The translations under genes and the position numbers were made by a program. From the NCBI GenBank assembly GCA_937916365.1, contig CALFSY010000162.1, forward strand, positions 1 to 21,358: a stretch of DNA of 21,358 nt, in the 5' to 3' direction. Below, in pieces: positions 17,206 to 21,358 of this stretch (the stretch's first letter is position 1; every line of letters starts with the position of its first letter). The notes under the pieces were generated by a model, which saw only the letters and a list, made by a program, of their open reading frames with translations, was not told the origin of the DNA and did no database searches. This stretch comes from an uncultured Jannaschia sp. GTDB taxonomy: Bacteria; Pseudomonadota; Alphaproteobacteria; Rhodobacterales; Rhodobacteraceae.

Positions 17206-19005
17206 TCACCCATCCATTTTCAACGCATTGATAAACGCGGCTTGGGGGATTTCTACCTTACCGAATTGGCGCATTTTTTTCTTACCGGCCTTTTGTTTTT
17301 CCAACAGTTTTCGTTTGCGCGTTGCATCGCCGCCGTAACACTTGGCCGTTACATCTTTGCGCAGGGCGGCAAGCGTTTCACGGGCGATGACACGGCCACC
17401 GATGACCGCCTGGATGGGAATTTTGAACATATGGCGAGGGATCAGATCTTTTAGTTTTTCGCACATCGCCCTGCCCCGTGCCTCGGCCCTATCACGATGA
17501 ACCATGGTTGAGAGGGCATCAACGGGTTCATCGTTGACCAAAATCTGCATCTTGACCAACGTATCGGTGCGATAACCCGTCATCTGATAATCAAAACTCG
17601 CATAACCTTTTGTAACTGATTTCAACCGATCGTAAAAATCGAACACCACCTCATTCAACGGTAAGTCATAGACCACCATCGCGCGGCTGCCGGCATAGGT
17701 CAGGTCAAGCTGCACACCCCGCCGATCTTGGCACAGTTTTAACACATCGCCCAAATAATTGTCGGGTACCAAAATGGTGGCTTTGATACGAGGTTCTTCG
17801 ATATGGTCGATCTGCGCGGGGTCGGGCATATCGGCGGGGTTGTGCAACTCAATCATCGCCCCATCACGCATATGAATGTGATAGATCACCGAGGGCGCGG
17901 TGGTGATTAGGTCAATGTCATATTCACGTTCCAATCGGTCGCGAATGACTTCAAGATGCAACAGCCCTAAAAACCCGCAGCGAAATCCAAACCCCAGGGC
18001 GGCGCTGGTTTCCATCTCGAAACTAAAACTGGCATCGTTCAGCGCCAATTTTTCGATGGCGTCGCGCAAATCCTCAAACTTGGCGGTATCAACGGGGAAC
18101 AGGCCGCAAAACACCACGGGTTGCGCCGGTTTGAACCCGGGCAAAGGATCAACCGCGCCCTTTTTTTCATGGGTGATCGTATCACCCACCCGCGTATCGC
18201 GCACCTGTTTGATTGAGGCCGTCAAAAACCCAATCTCGCCCGGGCCTAGTTCGGCAATATCTTGCATCTTTGGGCGAAACACGCCCAAACGGTCCACAGG
18301 ATAGACGCCGCCAGTGCCGATCATGCGAATGCGGTCGCCCTTGCGGATGACGCCATCAATCACACGGATCAAGACAACAACCCCAAGGTAGGGGTCATAA
18401 TAACTGTCAACCAACATCGCCTTTAGCGGCGCATCACGGATGCCCCCAGGCGGTGGAAGGCGACGCACAATCGCCTCTAACACATCGGGAATGCCTAGAC
18501 CGGTTTTGGCAGAGATTTCGACGGCATCGTCAGCCTCGATCCCGATGACATCTTCGATTTGTTCGCGCACGCGGGCGGGTTCGGCGGCGGGCAGGTCAAT
18601 CTTATTGAGCACCGGCACAATTTCGTGCCCTGCATCAATGGCTTGATACACATTGGCCAGGGTTTGCGCCTCGACCCCCTGACTGGCGTCAACGACCAAA
18701 AGCGATCCTTCGACCGCCTGCATTGACCGTGAAACCTCATACGCGAAATCCACATGGCCTGGTGTGTCGATCAGATTAAGCACATAGGTTTGACCATCCT
18801 GCGCAGGGTATTCGATGCGCACGGTGTTGGCCTTGATGGTGATGCCACGTTCGCGTTCGATATCCATCGAATCAAGTAGTTGTTCCTGCATATCGCGCGC
18901 GGCCACGGTGCCCGTCATCTGGATCAACCGATCGGCCAAGGTAGATTTACCATGGTCAATATGGGCCACGATGGAAAAGTTGCGAATACAAGACAGATGG
19001 GTCAT
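17206..19005 (-). CDS. lepA: elongation factor 4 (LepA), ribosome-associated GTPase
   Basis: 599 residues, exactly the family length. The GTPase domain has G1 AHIDHGKST (14-22), a conserved RERGITI segment, G3 DTPGHVDF and G4 NKID. The EF-Tu-like domain 2, the EF-G-like domains and the LepA-specific C-terminal domain follow, with KMQILVNDEPVDALS and the basic end KRKLLEKQKAGKKKMRQ. LepA binds ribosomes and affects translation and initiation under stress. I chose ATG 19005, which starts MTHLSCIRNFSIVAHIDHGKS as in homologues, over an in-frame ATG 40 codons upstream; AAAGG lies upstream of it. It is divergent from the restriction gene, with 149 nt between starts. Confidence 0.97.
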   Translation of the reverse strand: MTHLSCIRNFSIVAHIDHGKSTLADRLIQMTGTVAARDMQEQLLDSMDIERERGITIKANTVRIEYPAQDGQTYVLNLIDTPGHVDFAYEVSRSMQAVEGSLLVVDASQGVEAQTLANVYQAIDAGHEIVPVLNKIDLPAAEPARVREQIEDVIGIEADDAVEISAKTGLGIPDVLEAIVRRLPPPGGIRDAPLKAMLVDSYYDPYLGVVVLIRVIDGVIRKGDRIRMIGTGGVYPVDRLGVFRPKMQDIAELGPGEIGFLTASIKQVRDTRVGDTITHEKKGAVDPLPGFKPAQPVVFCGLFPVDTAKFEDLRDAIEKLALNDASFSFEMETSAALGFGFRCGFLGLLHLEVIRDRLEREYDIDLITTAPSVIYHIHMRDGAMIELHNPADMPDPAQIDHIEEPRIKATILVPDNYLGDVLKLCQDRRGVQLDLTYAGSRAMVVYDLPLNEVVFDFYDRLKSVTKGYASFDYQMTGYRTDTLVKMQILVNDEPVDALSTMVHRDRAEARGRAMCEKLKDLIPRHMFKIPIQAVIGGRVIARETLAALRKDVTAKCYGGDATRKRKLLEKQKAGKKKMRQFGKVEIPQAAFINALKMDG

Positions 19006-19111
19006 GGGGGCCTTTGGATCAAATAGGTAAAAATCGGTGTAGCTCAGGGCGCACGATGAGGGAAGAGGCTGTCTCAACGTAGGAGAGGCTTGAAAAGTGT
19101 GCATGTGGCAC

Positions 19112-19123
19112 GATAAGTTTATC
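19112..19123. repeat. short palindrome between lepA and the restriction gene
   Basis: GATAA-GT-TTATC is a 5-bp inverted repeat in the 149-nt divergent gap. Just after it TTATGAA appears twice (in 19129-19145). It could be an operator for the restriction pair. TTGAAA at 19090 with TAAGTT 18 nt on is a weak possible promoter overlapping it. Confidence 0.25.
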
Positions 19124-19154
19124 ACGAGTTATGAACGTTTATGAATAACCTGCA

Positions 19155-19745
19155 ATGCTGTCTACAAACCTACCAGATTTTATCTTGCAGCATTATGAAT
19201 GCTATGAATGGAAACATGCCAGCGCGATTTTAACACAAGACTTTCCAAATGAATGGGATGATATAGTTGCAGTGTTAAAAGCATTTAGGTTAAAAAAATC
19301 ATGGATCATAACAGGCGGTGGCCGAAAATCCAAGGTATCAAGTTTTATCGATGATTTTCTTTACAAACATGACTGGTATGAAAAGAAGTTTGAAACAGGC
19401 GTGGTATTGGACGGTCAGAAAATAGATTCTCCAACACATCAAATTGACTGTTTCAGAAATGGTATTGCGCTTGAAATTGAATGGAATAATAAAGATCCAT
19501 TCTTTGATCGCGATTTGAATAATTTTAGATTATTGTTTGATCTACGCGCTGTAAGTGTTGGTGTCATAATTACACGTTCAGACGAACTTCAAGATATATT
19601 TAATAATATAGGTCGCGGGTCATCTTATGGGCAATCCACAACGCACATGTCAAAACTGCTTCCAAAAATAGAAGGCGGTGGTGCTGCAGGTTGTCCACTT
19701 TTAGTATTTGGCATAACAAAAAAACTGTATGTGGAGGATATATAA
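19155..19745 (+). CDS. type II restriction endonuclease, BamHI/BglII/BstYI-like
   Basis: 196 residues. The catalytic core reads HQIDCF-(8 residues)-EIEWNNKD: D98, E107 and E109, with K113 after. The D-to-E spacing of nine equals that of BglII (D84-E93) and BstYI (D119-E128); the third position is E, as in BamHI (E113), not Q as in BglII and BstYI. The N-terminal HYECYEWKHASAIL and FPNEWDDIVAVL segments also recall the BglII/BstYI family. It should cut unmodified DNA as a dimer at a short palindrome; the site cannot be read from sequence. No clear Shine-Dalgarno precedes the ATG. The gene is much AT-richer than its surroundings (20 of 60 bases G/C at 19501-19560), pointing to transfer. The methyltransferase follows with a one-base overlap. 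Confidence 0.8.
   Translation: MLSTNLPDFILQHYECYEWKHASAILTQDFPNEWDDIVAVLKAFRLKKSWIITGGGRKSKVSSFIDDFLYKHDWYEKKFETGVVLDGQKIDSPTHQIDCFRNGIALEIEWNNKDPFFDRDLNNFRLLFDLRAVSVGVIITRSDELQDIFNNIGRGSSYGQSTTHMSKLLPKIEGGGAAGCPLLVFGITKKLYVEDI
19733..19737 (+). promoter_or_regulatory. ribosome binding site of the MT-A70 methyltransferase
   Basis: GGAGG ends 7 nt before the ATG at 19745 and lies inside the endonuclease gene. It is much stronger than anything in front of the endonuclease start, which would favour methylase over nuclease synthesis. Confidence 0.65.
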
Positions 19746-20392
19746 TGAAAAATATTTCTGATTCTTTAATACATGACCTGAACAACCAAAAATTCCAAAC
19801 AATTCTTGCTGATCCACCATGGCAGTTTCAAAATAGGACTGGTAAAATAGCCCCGGAACATAAACGGCTTTCACGATATCCAACAATGACACTAGATCAA
19901 ATTTGCGATATGCCGGTTGAAGCAATCGCAGGCGATCCTGCACATTTATATTTATGGGTTCCAAATGCTTTGCTTCCCGAAGGATTAAAGGTTATGGAAC
20001 ATTGGGGTTTCAAATACAAAAGCAATATAATTTGGTATAAAGTGCGTAAAGATGGCGGTCCAGATCGGCGCGGCGTTGGATTTTATTTTCGGAATGTTAC
20101 CGAAATGCTTTTGTTTGGCGTAAGGGGTAAGAATGCGCGAACTTTAACAGCAGGGCGATCACAGGAAAACATTATTTCTACACGAAAACGCGAACATAGC
20201 CGAAAACCGGATGAACAATACGATTTGATTGAACGCTGTAGTTTTGGGAACCGCCTTGAACTTTTTGCGCGCGGGCCAAGAAAGGGTTGGACAGTTTGGG
20301 GAAACCAGGCTGATGATTATATCCCAGACTGGGCAACATATGCCAATCACTCACAATCAAATGTGGTTCCATTGATTAGTAAAAAGAGATAG
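19745..20392 (+). CDS. MT-A70 family adenine-N6 DNA methyltransferase
   Basis: A 215-residue class beta-like methyltransferase. Catalytic motif IV is ADPPWQF (DPPW at 23-26), near the N-terminus as usual for MT-A70 proteins. The family block LYLWVPNALLPEGLKVMEHWGF (68-89) follows, then NIIWYK (94-99), the HSRKPDEQYDLIE block (151-163) and the ending ELFARGPRKGWTVWGNQ (172-188). It should transfer methyl from S-adenosylmethionine to adenine N6, shielding host sites from the endonuclease encoded just upstream (TAATG overlap). Similar MT-A70 enzymes accompany type II endonucleases such as MunI. I chose ATG 19745 over an in-frame start at 19691 because of the strong Shine-Dalgarno. The gene is AT-rich like its partner. 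An orphan regulatory role is less likely given the pairing. Confidence 0.92.
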   Translation: MKNISDSLIHDLNNQKFQTILADPPWQFQNRTGKIAPEHKRLSRYPTMTLDQICDMPVEAIAGDPAHLYLWVPNALLPEGLKVMEHWGFKYKSNIIWYKVRKDGGPDRRGVGFYFRNVTEMLLFGVRGKNARTLTAGRSQENIISTRKREHSRKPDEQYDLIERCSFGNRLELFARGPRKGWTVWGNQADDYIPDWATYANHSQSNVVPLISKKR

Positions 20393-20421
20393 CTTTTACA
20401 AGCTACACAAAAACCACGTTC

Positions 20422-20426
20422 AGGAG
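20422..20426 (+). promoter_or_regulatory. ribosome binding site of the DUF4329 gene
   Basis: AGGAG with a 5-nt gap to the ATG at 20432. It lies only 30 bases past the methyltransferase stop and marks the return to host-like composition. Confidence 0.55.
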
Positions 20427-20431
20427 TAGGC

Positions 20432-20968
20432 ATGAAATCAATACTTGCGGGGTGCGTGATCTTTGGGGCGGCCATGGTATCATCACCATCACACGCGCAA
20501 AGCGTTGCCGAAACCAACTATGTTATGGCGTTAATGGAATCGATGAACGCATTATCCGTGCGATTTGATCGTGAGGTCTGCGGATATATCTTGCGCGCCC
20601 CCGACGGCACCTATTCGTCAACCAAGGTATCGTGGGGCGGCAATGCGTCGTGCGCTTCGCTCCCCTTAGAGGCCGGGATGAATGCGGTATCGTCGTGGCA
20701 CACCCATGCGGCCTGGGCCCGCGGATATGATGGAGAGGTTCCCTCAATCCAGGATGTGCAGGGCGACATGTCCCAAGGCACGAACGGATGGGTGGGAACG
20801 CCCGGCGGGCGGCTTTGGTTTGTGGATGGTACAACGGGAACAATGCGACAGGTGTGTGGCCGCGATTGTTTGCCAGTCGATCCAAACTTTTATCCAGAAG
20901 AATACGGCCCCGTGGCGCGGCGTTACACGCTTGACGAACTTTATGGCCGTTTCCACCGGCCAAGGTAG
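20432..20968 (+). CDS. secreted DUF4329 protein with a JAMM-type metal motif
   Basis: 178 residues. The signal peptide is residues 1-22 (SPSHA, cleavage before QS). The mature part fits DUF4329: REVCGYIL (47-54), a strand ending WGGNAS, SSWHTHAAW (87-95), then PSIQDVQGD (104-112) and TPGGRLWFVDG (123-133). E48, H90-T-H92, S105 and D108 reproduce the E...H-x-H...S-x2-D zinc signature of JAB1/MPN metalloproteases; the H-to-S gap is 12 rather than the classical 7. Four cysteines remain after cleavage (C50, C74, C142, C146), possibly disulfide-bonded in the periplasm. A periplasmic or secreted metallopeptidase is plausible, but no activity is established for the family to my knowledge. Composition is host-like, so it is probably not part of the R-M insert. 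Confidence 0.75.
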   Translation: MKSILAGCVIFGAAMVSSPSHAQSVAETNYVMALMESMNALSVRFDREVCGYILRAPDGTYSSTKVSWGGNASCASLPLEAGMNAVSSWHTHAAWARGYDGEVPSIQDVQGDMSQGTNGWVGTPGGRLWFVDGTTGTMRQVCGRDCLPVDPNFYPEEYGPVARRYTLDELYGRFHRPR

Positions 20969-20991
20969 CAGGGCACAGGCCCCTGCCCTGC
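20968..20991. terminator. GC-rich hairpin between convergent genes
   Basis: GCAGGGCA and TGCCCTGC form an 8-bp stem with an 8-nt loop, starting at the DUF4329 stop codon and 25 bases past the MATE stop on the other strand. There is no T-run on either side, so it may be a weak bidirectional terminator or an mRNA-stabilising hairpin. Confidence 0.4.
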
Positions 20992-21015
20992 CCGCTTACA
21001 AACAAATGGATGATC

Positions 21016-21358
21016 CTACCGCCGATGATGAAACATCTGTAACAGTCTTGTTTCGCGCTGAAACGGTTCTGCGGTGGGGGTATCTTGCGATGTTTGCGCC
21101 ATAACGCGCAAGGCCAACCATGCCGAAAACAGGCCAAAGACTAATCCACCTACGGTTTGTCCGATCAATACACCTGCGGCCTGAAACATATTGGCAAAAA
21201 TCAAAACAGGTAAAATAGTGCCAATCGTATGTCGACCCCAGTTGACAACGGTTGAATAAAACGGATGGCCGAGGTTGTTAAAGGTGGCGTTGGATACAAA
21301 AATCATCCCGTTAAAGAAAAACCCCAACGCAAGCGGGCCCCAAAACAAAAATATCAAA
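21016..21358 (-). CDS. MATE-family multidrug transporter, C-terminal fragment at the window edge
   Basis: Only about the last 113 residues are visible; the frame is open to the window end, so the start lies beyond it. The fragment reads as membrane helices with the MATE signature FNGMIFVSNATFNNLGHPFYSTVVNWGR near its beginning (residues 15-42), followed by two more hydrophobic segments (about 44-66 and 68-88) and a charged cytosolic tail. MATE proteins export drugs or metabolites in exchange for Na+ or H+. It converges on the DUF4329 gene with a 47-nt gap. The family call is good; the substrate is unknown. Confidence 0.82.
   Translation of the reverse strand, partial: LIFLFWGPLALGFFFNGMIFVSNATFNNLGHPFYSTVVNWGRHTIGTILPVLIFANMFQAAGVLIGQTVGGLVFGLFSAWLALRVMAQTSQDTPTAEPFQRETRLLQMFHHRR

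Overview
The window looks like a chromosomal stretch of an alphaproteobacterium, most probably of the Rhodobacterales. The reasons are the DUF4175/TIGR02302 protein, an MJ0042-type zinc-ribbon protein divergent from ftsE-ftsX-acyltransferase, and a lytic transglycosylase divergent from dapA. This neighbourhood argument is from memory; no database was searched. Most of the window is moderately GC-rich, densely packed core DNA with short intergenic gaps, none over about 210 bases. One clearly AT-richer insert lies at 19155-20392.

Layout. 1-2432 is the 3' part of a large envelope protein (DUF4175). It converges on a zinc-ribbon membrane protein (2489-3430, minus). Divergent from that is a tightly coupled operon of ftsE, ftsX and a 1-acylglycerol-3-phosphate acyltransferase (3600-5913; ATGA and TAATG junctions), linking the divisome ABC complex to phospholipid synthesis. 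A periplasmic soluble lytic transglycosylase (5948-7930, minus) is divergent from dapA (8104-8976; lysine/diaminopimelate pathway). It is followed by an exported stand-alone DsbD N-terminal-like protein (9154-9990) with a likely terminator behind it.

Accessory module 1, 10077-11907: a small unassigned protein, a Tox-REase-5-like protein and an Imm52-like protein are packed with a 3-nt gap and a 17-nt overlap. This resembles a type VI secretion effector/immunity module, but no PAAR, VgrG or DUF4123 gene is present. The toxin-like protein appears to have lost the acidic and lysine residues expected of the nuclease core. This is the most interesting locus here.

11931-16803 (minus) is an RND efflux pair: a long adaptor followed 4 nt later by a permease with two extra C-terminal membrane helices. 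17012-17087 is tRNA-Ala(GGC), with a good promoter and a hairpin terminator. 17206-19005 (minus) is lepA.

Accessory module 2, 19155-20392: an AT-rich type II restriction-modification pair. It comprises a BamHI/BglII/BstYI-like endonuclease (D98, E107, E109) and an MT-A70 adenine methyltransferase, overlapping by one base. It is followed by a secreted DUF4329 protein carrying a complete JAMM-type metal motif, and by the 3' end of a MATE transporter that runs off the window.
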